A stretch of DNA of 64,000 nucleotides from an uncultured Flavobacteriaceae bacterium (GTDB taxonomy: Bacteria > Bacteroidota > Bacteroidia > Flavobacteriales > Flavobacteriaceae), in the NCBI GenBank assembly GCA_947502635.1, contig CANNAN010000004.1, positions 310,001 to 374,000 on the forward strand, given 5' to 3'. A program made the translations under genes and the position numbers. Below are positions 1-8,319 of the stretch, in pieces. The notes beneath the pieces are model-generated. The model saw only the letters and a program-made list of their open reading frames with translations, had not been told where the DNA came from and searched no databases. The first letter of the stretch is position 1; each line of letters begins with the position of its first letter.

Positions 1-1
1 C

Positions 2-364
2 AACACATATTCATTGAACAATCGTGGTTATACATATATTCTTATTGGTGAATATGAAAAAGCTATATTAGATTTCGATAAAGCGATTAAATTGGAACCT
101 AATTTTGCATACGCTTATAATAATCGAGGGCTTGCAAAAATTAAACTTGGAAATATTGAGGGAGGCTTAAAAGACATCGAAAAATCAATGAGCTTGGATG
201 CTAACAATTCTTATGCTTATATGAATTTAGGTATTTACTATTTTGATAAAGAAAACTATGAAGAGGCTTTGAAGAATTATGAAAAGGCCTTACAACTAGA
301 TGAAGAGACTTTCTTAATTCATAAACGAATAGAAGAAGTTAAGCTAAAATTAGGTTTAAAATAA
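2..364 (+). CDS. TPR repeat protein, 5'-truncated by window edge
   Basis: The reading frame is open from base 2 and ends at a TAA at 362-364, so the true start lies left of the window. About 120 residues are visible. They consist almost entirely of tetratricopeptide units of ~34 residues, with the usual pattern (YNNRGLAKIKLGN, YAYMNLGIYYFDKENYEEAL, 'A-LDFDKAIKLEPN'). TPR arrays form helical scaffolds for protein-protein contacts. The remaining part of the protein, and so its specific role, cannot be seen. The next gene starts more than 500 bp downstream, so this one probably ends its transcript here, just before a copy of the dispersed intergenic repeat. Confidence 0.8.
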   Translation, partial: NTYSLNNRGYTYILIGEYEKAILDFDKAIKLEPNFAYAYNNRGLAKIKLGNIEGGLKDIEKSMSLDANNSYAYMNLGIYYFDKENYEEALKNYEKALQLDEETFLIHKRIEEVKLKLGLK

Positions 365-875
365 TTATTCCCATTCCATACACATTTCACTACTCTCCTA
401 TCGTCGTTTCGTAAAAAGAGTGTTCCATTAACATTGCAGAAGAAACATTTTAGAATAAAAAAATAAAGAAAATGATGTATTAAACTTTCGCTTTTACCAA
501 AGCAAAGTGTACATAACGCAGAATATTAAAACAACATTATATATTCGATGTGTGTTACTATGTAGCTATAATTCGCCATTATGTATAATTGCCGCTATCA
601 AGCGTTCGATTCTTTTTAAAAATAATTATGTTACACAGTAATTTTTTTTAAACACAATTTGCTAACGCTTTCCAGTTAAATCATCAACATAAAGTTTCTA
701 TACACTTGCAAACTGTAGGACTCCGATTAAACATTTCAAGAGTAAACACATATGTTATAAATATATAAACATTTGTTACTCATTTGGTTGTGTGTGTTTT
801 AGCGAAAAACGTTATTATATTCTTAATTTTGTTAGCAGAGGTTTTAAAAAAAATAAACTATTAAAAAAACAACTA
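365..875. other. Intergenic region with dispersed repeat copy
   Basis: This 511-bp stretch has no supportable gene. Its left third is occupied by a copy of the dispersed repeat (369-535). The rest is AT-rich with no tRNA-like cloverleaf and no clear terminator. A frame open from 792 reads into the next gene, but residues 1-28 of that frame are basic and non-signal-like, so the start was placed at 876. Confidence 0.5.
369..535 (+). repeat. Dispersed intergenic repeat, copy 1
   Basis: Shares ordered landmarks with the copies at 3229, 7167, 8052, 32863 and 41851: CCATTCCATACACATT, a CTCCTATCGTCG block, TTCCATTA-ACATT, an AT-rich AAGAAA block, CTTTTACCAAAGCAAAG and ACATAACGCAGAA. This copy is diverged in the middle (TCGTTTCGTAAAAAGAG instead of CGCTT...AAAGCG). 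No conserved reading frame was seen in it. Confidence 0.7.
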
Positions 876-1775
876 ATGTTAAAAAAAACGTATTCAGCAT
901 TTGTATTCCTTATTATAATGATGAGTGCATTTATATTAACCCAATGTAAAGCTCAAGTACAATCTATTTACAAACCATGGGAGTATAATAACAATCGCTT
1001 AGCAGTTAGTTATGACGGTAATAGTGAAGCAGATAATGCCTACAAATGGCCTACAGGAGACCCTGATGATTGGGGAGCTGCGGCAGCTTCCTTAGCAATT
1101 GTTGCTAAATTACAATTACAAGACAAATTAGTGCATTGTTCTTACAATAATTTTATTGATGCTCCTGCTGGTCCTGATAACGAAAATCAACTTAAAATAA
1201 GTTGCGATGGAGCTATTAAAAGATGGGGGTTTGATGGAAGTAAATTTTTTGATGTTACCACACAACTTGAAACTTCTAAACTTAATTTAGCTTCAGAAAT
1301 GGGTAAATCAACTGCTACTAACCCTTTATATTTTATGCACGCAGGTCTTTCAGAATTTTTATATCAAGTTGTAGAAGAAGTTATAGAGCAGGGTAATATT
1401 GAAGCACTTAACCATGTGTATCTTTTATCTCATAGTGCGTTTAATGAAGGAGAAAAAAGACGAGATTATCATAGAACTTGGAATGATGTTCAAGAATTAT
1501 GTGGGAATCGTATTAAATATAAGAAAATTAAAGATCAAAATAATAAAACCGTTCCAACCGATTTATGGCATTCACAAAAAGACTTTACTGTTTGGTATTG
1601 GATGCGTGATCATAAAGACCCTGATGTAAAATGGATGTATTCTCGACTAGAAGCTCATAGTGGAGGCGATGCAGATATTTCTGATTGTGGTTTATTCTAT
1701 TATCTTTTAACGGGAGATGATAATGGCAGTCCTTCTAAACTCGAAAAATTCATTGGAGACGGTATTATGAATTAG
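876..1775 (+). CDS. Exported lipoprotein, nucleoside-hydrolase-like
   Basis: Starting at the ATG at 876 gives a 299-residue protein. Its N-terminal hydrophobic signal ends in ILTQC, a lipoprotein-type cleavage site (Gln before Cys is unusual) followed by KAQ. The mature part begins with NNRLAVSYDGNSEAD and a GDPDDWGAAAASLAIVAK segment. That segment resembles the Asp-rich metal-binding loop and first helix of nucleoside hydrolases and DUF1593-type relatives. Other blocks compatible with that fold are YLLSHSAFNE and DCGLFYYLLTGD near the C terminus. The assignment is by pattern only; substrate and catalysis are unknown. A kelch lipoprotein follows after 76 bp on the same strand and may be co-transcribed. 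An upstream in-frame start at 792 would add 28 residues and bury the signal peptide, so it was rejected. Confidence 0.6.
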   Translation: MLKKTYSAFVFLIIMMSAFILTQCKAQVQSIYKPWEYNNNRLAVSYDGNSEADNAYKWPTGDPDDWGAAAASLAIVAKLQLQDKLVHCSYNNFIDAPAGPDNENQLKISCDGAIKRWGFDGSKFFDVTTQLETSKLNLASEMGKSTATNPLYFMHAGLSEFLYQVVEEVIEQGNIEALNHVYLLSHSAFNEGEKRRDYHRTWNDVQELCGNRIKYKKIKDQNNKTVPTDLWHSQKDFTVWYWMRDHKDPDVKWMYSRLEAHSGGDADISDCGLFYYLLTGDDNGSPSKLEKFIGDGIMN

Positions 1776-1851
1776 TGCATACAAACAAATTTCTTTCTTT
1801 GTTATCTATACATTTATTTAATTTTTAATTTTTATTGAAAATATACCTTCT

Positions 1852-3153
1852 ATGAAACATCAAATTGTTTTAGCCTTAGCCCTTTTTTCTTTCATTACTT
1901 CATGTAAAACAAAGGGTTTATACTCCAATGTTTGGATTGATAAAAATGAAAATGAAAATTACACAGCACGTCATGAATGTTCTTTTGTTCAGGCAGGAGA
2001 AAAATTTATAATGTTTGGAGGTAGAGAATCTGCAAAGAAGTTAGACAAGTACGATTTTAAAACGGATACATGGAGCAGTAATTCTAATTTTGCTCCTAAA
2101 GAGTTTAATCATTTTCAGGCTACATTTTATAAAGGATTTGTTTGGGTTATAGGAAGTTTTAAAACGAATAGTTTTCCTAGAGAGATTCCTGAAGAAAATG
2201 TTTGGTTATACTCACCTTCGTTAGATACTTGGATAAAGGGTCCAGAAATTCCAGAAAATAGAAGAAGAGGTGGCGCAGGCTTAGTTGTTTATAAGGATGT
2301 GTTTTATTTAATAGGAGGAAATACGATTGGTCATGATGGTGGTTATGTTAATTGGTTTGATTCGTATAATCCAAAAACAAATACTTGGACTATTTTACCC
2401 AATGCATCTCAAGAAAGAGATCATTTTCATGCGGGCGTAATAGGCAATAAGTTATATGCTGCTGGTGGAAGAAAATCTGGAGGAGAAGGTGGTGTTTTTG
2501 CACCTTTGGTTGGTGTGGTTGACACGTATAATTTTGACACCAAAAAATGGTCTGTTCTTAAAGATGACTTACCAACACCAAGAGCAGCTCCTGGAATAGC
2601 TACTTTTAATGGTGAATTATTTGTTATGGGTGGTGAAGGTGAGCACACGGGGCCTGCATATAAATTAGTTGAAGCATATAATCCTTTAACTCAAAGCTGG
2701 TCTAGAAAGGCTGACATGCATTATCCTAGACATGGAACACAAACCATTGTATCTGGAAATGGTATTTATATAGCAGCTGGATCTCCAAAGCGAGGAGGAG
2801 GAGAACAATTAAATATGGAAGTGTATAATGAAGACAAACCAGAAGGAAGTGTACTTACTGCTTCTTATTTGGAGGCTCCAGAAGAGGTTGTAGTAAAATC
2901 AGGAAATAAGGCAATCGTTAAAATAAAGAATACTGGTGGAAATTCTGCAAGCTTTATTAATTCGTTGGTTGTAAGCAAAACGGCTAGTTCTAAATTCAAA
3001 ATCAACTCCGATTATAATTTAAAATTAGTAGATGACAATAGTACTTTTGAAATTGAAGTAGCTCATATAGGTGGTTCAGTAAAAGACATGGGAGATATAG
3101 TTGTTAGTTATAATGGGAACTTAACAAAAAGAATCCAACTAGTTTGTGAATAA
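1852..3153 (+). CDS. Kelch-repeat lipoprotein
   Basis: A 433-residue protein with a short signal and lipobox (FITSC, Cys18), so it is probably anchored in the outer membrane or on the cell surface. Residues ~40-335 carry at least five kelch units, each with a G-G pair followed by an aromatic 'YN/YD...W' strand: FIMFGGRES, FYLIGGNT, LYAAGGRKS, LFVMGGEGE and IYIAAGSPK. Together they would form a beta-propeller. Residues ~345-433 look like a separate beta-sandwich (VKSGNKAIVKIKNTGG...), similar to ASH-type immunoglobulin-like domains. Kelch propellers can bind carbohydrate or protein, and the ligand here is unknown. It sits 76 bp after the nucleoside-hydrolase-like lipoprotein, which suggests a two-gene surface module. 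It ends convergently with the CHAT gene. Confidence 0.8.
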   Translation: MKHQIVLALALFSFITSCKTKGLYSNVWIDKNENENYTARHECSFVQAGEKFIMFGGRESAKKLDKYDFKTDTWSSNSNFAPKEFNHFQATFYKGFVWVIGSFKTNSFPREIPEENVWLYSPSLDTWIKGPEIPENRRRGGAGLVVYKDVFYLIGGNTIGHDGGYVNWFDSYNPKTNTWTILPNASQERDHFHAGVIGNKLYAAGGRKSGGEGGVFAPLVGVVDTYNFDTKKWSVLKDDLPTPRAAPGIATFNGELFVMGGEGEHTGPAYKLVEAYNPLTQSWSRKADMHYPRHGTQTIVSGNGIYIAAGSPKRGGGEQLNMEVYNEDKPEGSVLTASYLEAPEEVVVKSGNKAIVKIKNTGGNSASFINSLVVSKTASSKFKINSDYNLKLVDDNSTFEIEVAHIGGSVKDMGDIVVSYNGNLTKRIQLVCE

Positions 3154-3228
3154 ATCACCATAAACATATAAAAAACAATAAACAACAACTTACGAAATTA
3201 TGTAATAAATTGAAAATTAGATAGAATA

Positions 3229-3362
3229 ACCCCATTCCATACACATTCCCACTTTACTCCTACCGTCGCTTCGGGCAAAGCGTATTCCATTACATTTTTA
3301 AAGAAATTTTTAGAAAGAAAAAATCAAAGAAAATTAGTTATTGATAAAAGCTTTTTACAGTA
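3229..3362 (+). repeat. Dispersed intergenic repeat, copy 2
   Basis: One of the best-preserved copies, located between the convergent kelch and CHAT genes. Landmarks in order: CCCCATTCCATACACATTCC, CTCCTACCGTCGCTTCGGG, CAAAGCGTATTCCATTACAT, TTTTTAAAGAAATTTTTAG and AAAAGCTTTTTAC. CGCTT and AAGCG in its centre can pair as a small hairpin. Confidence 0.8.
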
Positions 3363-3423
3363 ACCTAAGGATTTTCTATTTGAATAGCTATGAAAAAAAT
3401 CAAGAAAGCTCATTCATCACTAA

Positions 3424-4398
3424 TTAATGTGACAGAATTTTGTTTGATACCTTAATCATGTCCGATATTTGAACCTTAGTACCTGTAATAAACTTGTTTG
3501 GTAATTTTAATGTATTAATCTCTCCAGTTGTTCTTAAAAATCGTTTCTGATCTGGTAATTGGTATATAGGTGTTGATTTTTTCCACAAACCAATCAGTGA
3601 TTTAATATCTTCATTTTCAGTAGCTATATTCAAGGCTGAATCTAAATTCTTCTTTATCTCATTTGTTTCATCCTTGATTAAATCTGATTTTATGTTTAAT
3701 GACTTGTCCTCAGACAAATAATAATTCAAAAAATCCAATCTAATTGCCGCTGAATTCATTAGAATACTGTGTTTCTGTTCTTTTGAGAGGTTAATTTTTC
3801 TCATTTGTTTTATAAGATTGGTTTCACTTGAGGTAAGTAACTCCCAAGGAAAATCAATCTCTTGATTCACATTAAAATTACTTCTATCGAACTCATAGTC
3901 ATTAAAAGTCATGTCAAATGCCTGCTGAATGTTCTCAGAAATTAAAAACCGCACAAAAAATAATTTTGAAACAATGTTTGCCAGATGTGATGGTACTTTT
4001 TTATTACTAGCAATAACCACTTTCACCTTATTGTCAATTAGCTTTTTTCCAATAGATAAAGAATCACAACTACCTAAATAAACCATTTGTAAAGCATCTA
4101 ATATCCTCGAATCATTAAACAAACCCACAAATACATCTGTGGGAACATTTCCGTCTGAAAGCTCAATTTGATTTTCATCCGAATGACCACTGAAGTAGAA
4201 TAGCCAAGGCAAGATTTTATTATCCCTAAAACGATTAAGAATTGATTTTTTGGTTACAAATTCATCAGTACGTAAGATAACTTGTCCTTCATTCTCATGT
4301 GCTTCAAAGATAGACTTCATATTCATGATATCTTCTCTCACATAATTTCCTATGGTCTTGTCTCCAGATAATCCAGCGATATAAACTAAACGTTTCAT
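3424..4398 (-). CDS. CHAT-type caspase-like protease
   Basis: A 324-residue protein with no signal peptide. The N-terminal half (1-~185) fits a CHAT/caspase fold: strand MKRLVYIAGL, then a histidine in LFYFSGHSD (His72) and a cysteine in MVYLGSCDS (Cys111), the expected His-Cys dyad. Residues ~190-324 are mostly helical and unrecognised; they may be an adaptor or substrate-recognition region. The ATG follows the stop codon of the caspase-subtilase gene with one base between (TAA-T-ATG), so translation is probably coupled and the two proteins are likely partners. CHAT proteases are common effectors in bacterial conflict and programmed-death systems; the role here is inferred from that and from context. 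The last gene of its operon, it converges on the kelch gene. Confidence 0.75.
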   Translation of the reverse strand: MKRLVYIAGLSGDKTIGNYVREDIMNMKSIFEAHENEGQVILRTDEFVTKKSILNRFRDNKILPWLFYFSGHSDENQIELSDGNVPTDVFVGLFNDSRILDALQMVYLGSCDSLSIGKKLIDNKVKVVIASNKKVPSHLANIVSKLFFVRFLISENIQQAFDMTFNDYEFDRSNFNVNQEIDFPWELLTSSETNLIKQMRKINLSKEQKHSILMNSAAIRLDFLNYYLSEDKSLNIKSDLIKDETNEIKKNLDSALNIATENEDIKSLIGLWKKSTPIYQLPDQKRFLRTTGEINTLKLPNKFITGTKVQISDMIKVSNKILSH

Positions 4399-4399
4399 A

Positions 4400-6997
4400 T
4401 TAAAATAAGATTGATTTCAAGTATTCTGATGAGTATGGTGATAACACAACTAGTTTGCAGATTTCATCAAACTGTTCTTGAGAAATTCCATTTCCCTCAT
4501 CTTCCATATTTATAAGATCAACATCTTGATAAAGTTCTATTAACTTAGGATCTTGTTCCATTACTTGAATAATCTCTTGGTACATCATTTCTGTCTTTAA
4601 CTTATCTACTTTCTCATCACTTGCCTCAGTAGATTTTCTAAATATTAGGACATTGATATAGTTAAAAAGCCCAAGAAACACTCTAGCTTTTTTAGATTTC
4701 TTCAACTGAGTTTCGTCAGGAACACCAACCAAAAGAGCATTATTAGCTTTTAAAATACCATTACCATAATATTTTTTCCAACCAATAATATTTTGCTTCT
4801 TACCAGAATTAAACAATGCGTATCTCACGGCTTCAACTTGTTTCCAAGTACCGTGATATCCTTTGTCTATAAGCTCTTGCTTGTTTTTTACAATCCATAA
4901 AGCGGCTGCAGCTGCAACTTGAGGTGTTGCGGACGATGTTCCTCCTCCATTTTTTAAAATTATTGCTTTATCCTTATTTTTATCAGTAAATGAGGCCCAT
5001 GCAATATTTGGTGTGTATGCCGCCAAAGCTGTTTTCATAGCAGATTTAGGTAAAAAATTTCCTTGCATATATTCTCCCCCAGCAGCTTTAGTTTTTCCGA
5101 ACCCTGGATTTGCATCTGCCACATAAGGATAATGGTTATAACATACTCCAACTGCTGCAATTACTCTATCAAATCGAGCTGGATACAAGACTTTTTTTGG
5201 AGCTATTTTGGCTACACCTTTTACCCAACTATTTCCTGCAGCTGTTACAATAGTAATGCCTGCTTCATATGCTTTATTAATTGCTTTGGCCCAAGATCTT
5301 GAAGGTAAGCCTCCCATAGACATTGTAATAACCTCACACTTTTCTTCTATCGCCTTTTCTATGGCCTTAACAAAAGGCATGGAATTTCCTAAAAGCGATG
5401 TAAGAGCAACTGTTTCGGATATCCTAATTGGAAATACCGTTGCAAATGGAATTGCACCTAATTTGTTGCTTCCAGTTCCATAAAATAGCTCGTCATCTAT
5501 ATCTTTTCCTGCTAAAATACTCATGGTTGCTGTTCCGTGATCTTCTTGTTCCGCTAGTTTAGATGTTAACTTTTCATAAGCTGGTTTACCTTTCTCTCCT
5601 TTTACATAACTAATGCCTTCTTGAACATTTTCTGGTATAGCAGGATGATTAGGGCTATACCCTGTATCTATATGTCCTATTTTAATATTTAAATTATATT
5701 TAGACGGTGAATTAATAAGCGAATCTCTTGCCGATGCCAGTTGAGAGTGATCATCGTCTAAATGCCATGTAAAGCTATTTGGGTCGCCAATGGGTTGTGG
5801 CCAAGTATCTAAATACTCATTCTCAGTTTTGCCCTTGGCTGCTTCTACTTTTTCAGAAAATGGAATGATATCTGGTTCTATATAAGCCGAAATATTTTTT
5901 AATTTCAATTCATCATACAATTCATAAGCCTTATCCCATGGATGCGAGATGGACTTACTAAGTTTCATACTTACTAATAGACATGAACTATCGCTTTTGG
6001 TTATTTCATCAAAATCACTAGCGTCTTTTACTTTCTTAAAGTTGTTTTCGGGATCTTCCAGAACATCAACAATGAGACCATTGTCTTGTAAGCCTTTATT
6101 GATTATTGATGTATTTCCAAAAATTAAATCTGAATATACATTAGACATTCTCTCAGGATATACCGAATTAATCTTTAAAAATGGTTTGTTTTTTGCGAAA
6201 AAATCTGTTGGTTTACCAAAAAAACTTAGGTTAGGTGTTATATTCTCTAGCTCTTTGGACTGCACTACAATTCTATCAACTAAATCTGCATAATTTTCAA
6301 TCTCCATATGCTTTGATGCCAAAGTAGTGATGAGTAGTCTAGTAAACAAACTGATAAACCTTCCTGCAAGGGCTTCTTCATTATCTTGACAAGCAGAAAT
6401 TCCTGCAACAGAACACACAACTTCTTCTTCTTTAACCAATGGCATATTCATTATGGGTTTATACAACTCTCTATTATTAATGAATAAATTTTTAGCCTCA
6501 TTTGACTTTATAGATTTAATTTTAGGTGAGTAAATTTCAGGAAAATCTTTACCATCATAATCAAGCACAGATTTGTAAGCTGTTCCACTATGGCATGAAT
6601 CCATAATTAGCAATACATTAACCCCTTCATCAAACTCCTTCCAAAAATATCGAAACTCATCATCTATTATTTGTCGGTCATATAAACACCAAGTCTGATC
6701 CTCTCCGTCCTCCTCATCACCATTAGTGTCAATAATTGTTGAACCATGGCCAGAATAGGTGATAATGACTAAATCACCTTTCTTTGCCTCTTTACTATAT
6801 GATAGAATACCATTCTTAACGTTTTCAAAAGTTGCTTTTTCATTAACTAAAAGCATGCTTTTGTCATGGCCTAGGATGCTTGATAGACCATTCATGTAAT
6901 TTGCATCTGAAGTACAGCATGGTAATGGTACAAGTGCATTTTGATAATGATTATTATCTGTAACAGAAACACCAATATTAAGCGAGTATATTTTCAT
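4400..6997 (-). CDS. Caspase (C14) - subtilase (S8) fusion protease
   Basis: An 865-residue cytoplasmic-type protein (no signal peptide) that joins two proteases. Residues 1-~260 are a caspase/metacaspase domain: LVIITYSGHGS holds catalytic His84 and LLIMDSCHSG holds Cys135. Residues ~275-385 form a strand-helix linker that could act as a propeptide-like domain. Residues ~430-760 are a subtilisin domain with IDTG (Asp444), DHGTA (His487), the oxyanion Asn in AAGNS (Asn589) and GTSSATP (Ser688), so both active sites look intact. Residues ~770-865 are an uncharacterised, mostly helical acidic tail. The gene heads an operon with the coupled CHAT protease. Its upstream region shares a palindromic element with that of the second subtilase at 40124-41629. 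A zymogen cascade in which one protease domain activates the other is a reasonable guess, not shown. Confidence 0.85.
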   Translation of the reverse strand: MKIYSLNIGVSVTDNNHYQNALVPLPCCTSDANYMNGLSSILGHDKSMLLVNEKATFENVKNGILSYSKEAKKGDLVIITYSGHGSTIIDTNGDEEDGEDQTWCLYDRQIIDDEFRYFWKEFDEGVNVLLIMDSCHSGTAYKSVLDYDGKDFPEIYSPKIKSIKSNEAKNLFINNRELYKPIMNMPLVKEEEVVCSVAGISACQDNEEALAGRFISLFTRLLITTLASKHMEIENYADLVDRIVVQSKELENITPNLSFFGKPTDFFAKNKPFLKINSVYPERMSNVYSDLIFGNTSIINKGLQDNGLIVDVLEDPENNFKKVKDASDFDEITKSDSSCLLVSMKLSKSISHPWDKAYELYDELKLKNISAYIEPDIIPFSEKVEAAKGKTENEYLDTWPQPIGDPNSFTWHLDDDHSQLASARDSLINSPSKYNLNIKIGHIDTGYSPNHPAIPENVQEGISYVKGEKGKPAYEKLTSKLAEQEDHGTATMSILAGKDIDDELFYGTGSNKLGAIPFATVFPIRISETVALTSLLGNSMPFVKAIEKAIEEKCEVITMSMGGLPSRSWAKAINKAYEAGITIVTAAGNSWVKGVAKIAPKKVLYPARFDRVIAAVGVCYNHYPYVADANPGFGKTKAAGGEYMQGNFLPKSAMKTALAAYTPNIAWASFTDKNKDKAIILKNGGGTSSATPQVAAAAALWIVKNKQELIDKGYHGTWKQVEAVRYALFNSGKKQNIIGWKKYYGNGILKANNALLVGVPDETQLKKSKKARVFLGLFNYINVLIFRKSTEASDEKVDKLKTEMMYQEIIQVMEQDPKLIELYQDVDLINMEDEGNGISQEQFDEICKLVVLSPYSSEYLKSILF

Positions 6998-7055
6998 AAT
7001 TATTTGGTTTGGTTATAGAATAAGTAATATTATTGATTTGAATAAAACCAGAACA

Positions 7056-7137
7056 TACCCAATAGTGGGTAATTCGTGAAAATCTTATGCTATTTCTTTG
7101 CTAAAAGGAAGAATTAATCACTAAAGATCAAGTGATT
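7056..7137 (-). promoter_or_regulatory. Two inverted repeats upstream of caspase-subtilase operon
   Basis: TACCCAATAGTGGGTA (7056-7071) is a 16-bp palindrome with the 7-2-7 layout of NarL/FixJ-type (LuxR-HTH) sites. AATCACT (7116-7122) and AGTGATT (7131-7137) form a second inverted repeat with an 8-bp spacer. Both elements, with the same spacing inside each, recur upstream of the subtilase that starts at 41629. The palindrome centre lies ~66 bp before the start codon at 6997. The regulator is unknown; no LuxR-HTH protein is encoded in the window. Confidence 0.65.
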
Positions 7138-7416
7138 GCATTAAAGATAAGGAAAATATTTTAATTGCCATTCCACACACATTCCACTACGCTCCTATCG
7201 TCGCTTTTAGCAAAGCGTCTTCCATTACATTTTTAAAGAAATTTTTAGAAAGAAAAAAATCAAAAAATATTAGTACTAGTAAAAGCTTTTTACCAAAGCA
7301 AAGTTACATAACGCAGAACATTATAATTCAATATTATAATCAGCCATTATATAAAATTGCTTTGTTTACTTTAGTTTTATGAGTTTTATTATAATAGCAC
7401 TAAGGAAAGTTATAAT
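7138..7416. other. Rest of the intergenic region before parE
   Basis: Together with the regulatory segment, this makes 419 bp without a gene between the caspase-subtilase start and the parE stop. It is mostly filled by repeat copy 3. The remainder (7323-7416) is AT-rich and shows nothing recognisable. Confidence 0.4.
7167..7322 (+). repeat. Dispersed intergenic repeat, copy 3
   Basis: A full-length copy: GCCATTCCACACACATTCC, CTACGCTCCTATCGTCGC, TTTTAGCAAAGCG, TTCCATTACATTTTTAAAG, AAGCTTTTTACCAAAGCAAA and ACATAACGCAGAACATTATA. It directly abuts the shared regulatory segment of the caspase-subtilase operon. The same adjacency is seen at 41851. Confidence 0.8.
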
Positions 7417-7707
7417 TTACAGATTGTTTTCATAATCCATACTTTGGTTCAATACACGAACAATCAAAATATCAATATCTGTAGATAAATAAAAAATGGT
7501 ATGAGATTTATAAGAAAATCTTTTTAATGACAGAACAAATTCTGATGCATCACGTCCTAAAGTAGTATTATCAGCTAAAATTTGAAATAGTGTATGCATT
7601 CCTAATAAGTATTCTTTAGCTTGTTTTAGTCCGAATGTTTCAATGCCGTACTCATACATTTTGGCAAGATCAATTTCGGCGCTTCTTGATACTTTATAAA
7701 CGCCCAT
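7417..7707 (-). CDS. parE: ParE-family toxin
   Basis: About 96 residues from the ATG at 7707 (MGVYKVSRSAEIDLAKMYEY). This is the RelE/ParE toxin fold: an N-terminal strand 'YKVSRSAEIDL' leading into paired helices (GIETFGLKQAKEYLLGM), then the strands FVLSLKRFSYKSHTIFY and IDILIVRVLN. ParE toxins typically poison DNA gyrase. The start overlaps the end of the upstream antitoxin gene by 14 bp, as is normal for parDE operons. A start 21 bp further upstream (7728) is also possible but would extend the overlap. Confidence 0.85.
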   Translation of the reverse strand: MGVYKVSRSAEIDLAKMYEYGIETFGLKQAKEYLLGMHTLFQILADNTTLGRDASEFVLSLKRFSYKSHTIFYLSTDIDILIVRVLNQSMDYENNL

Positions 7708-7951
7708 CTGCCCGCATACGGTCTTCAACTTCCTTCATGATATCTGGAACGGATTTATCACTAACACCACTTTCCATACCTTCAGTTATAGCTGCTTTGA
7801 GTACTGAAAATTTGGCATTTTTTGCTTGATCACGTCTTACTAAATCACGAAGGTATTCACTATCATTAGTAAATTCTCCTATTGCAATTCGTGATTTTAT
7901 CCACTTATCTTGTTTTTCTGTAAATGTTATTGTTTTTCTAATCGTAGACAT
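7694..7951 (-). CDS. parD: ParD-family antitoxin
   Basis: An 85-residue protein. The N-terminal ribbon-helix-helix (MSTIRKTITFTEKQDKWIKSR; IAIGEFTNDSEYLRDLVRRD) is the DNA-binding and dimerisation part of ParD/CopG-type antitoxins. The C-terminal tail (GMESGVSDKSVPDIMKEVEDR) is the expected toxin-wrapping segment. It precedes and overlaps parE and presumably represses the operon. It lies immediately next to the caspase-subtilase/CHAT operon on the same strand, which adds to the defence or mobile character of 3.4-8 kb. Confidence 0.88.
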   Translation of the reverse strand: MSTIRKTITFTEKQDKWIKSRIAIGEFTNDSEYLRDLVRRDQAKNAKFSVLKAAITEGMESGVSDKSVPDIMKEVEDRMRADGRL

Positions 7952-8051
7952 CTATTTTATGTTTAAATAATCATACTATTGATGCAAGTTAATGTATTGG
8001 ATTGAATATTACAAAACTATAGAGTCTTAATTTTATGTTTTTAGTAATTAT

Positions 8052-8213
8052 TTCCATCCCATACACATTCCCACTACGCTCAGGACAGGCTAGCTCGGGC
8101 AAAGCGTATTCCATTACATTTTTAAAGAAATTTTTAAGAAGAAAAAATCAAAGAAAAGTAGGTAAAAGAACTTCGCTTTTACCAAAATAAATTGCACATA
8201 AAGCAAAACATTA
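8052..8213 (+). repeat. Dispersed intergenic repeat, copy 4
   Basis: Carries the family landmarks plus a short insertion in the centre (CTCAGGACAGGCTAGCTCGG) before CAAAGCG/TATTCCATTACATTTTTAA. The same CAGGACAGGCT insertion is visible in the degenerate copy near 39710. The 3' part, CTTTTACCAAA and CACATAAAGC, is recognisable. Confidence 0.75.
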
Positions 8214-8319
8214 TATAAAACTGATTTATTAACTATTGCTAGTTGTTTTAGCCAAAGTTTATGAGGCCACTTTGCCAACGTTTAATCTGGATAAAAATGC
8301 AAGCTCTATTTACATATAG

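Noticed and set aside
369-535. Dispersed repeats as protein-coding remnants (the minus strand of some copies reads like FKNVMEYALPEATVGVKWEC)
   Set aside because: The frame is broken in other copies and lacks a start; conservation follows DNA blocks rather than codons.
3424-6997. CRISPR-linked caspase (Craspase-like) or gasdermin system
   Set aside because: No CRISPR repeats, Cas genes or gasdermin-like short protein are present around the protease genes.
7635-7829. Plus-strand frame across parD/parE
   Set aside because: It is the reverse-strand shadow of two clearly recognised genes.
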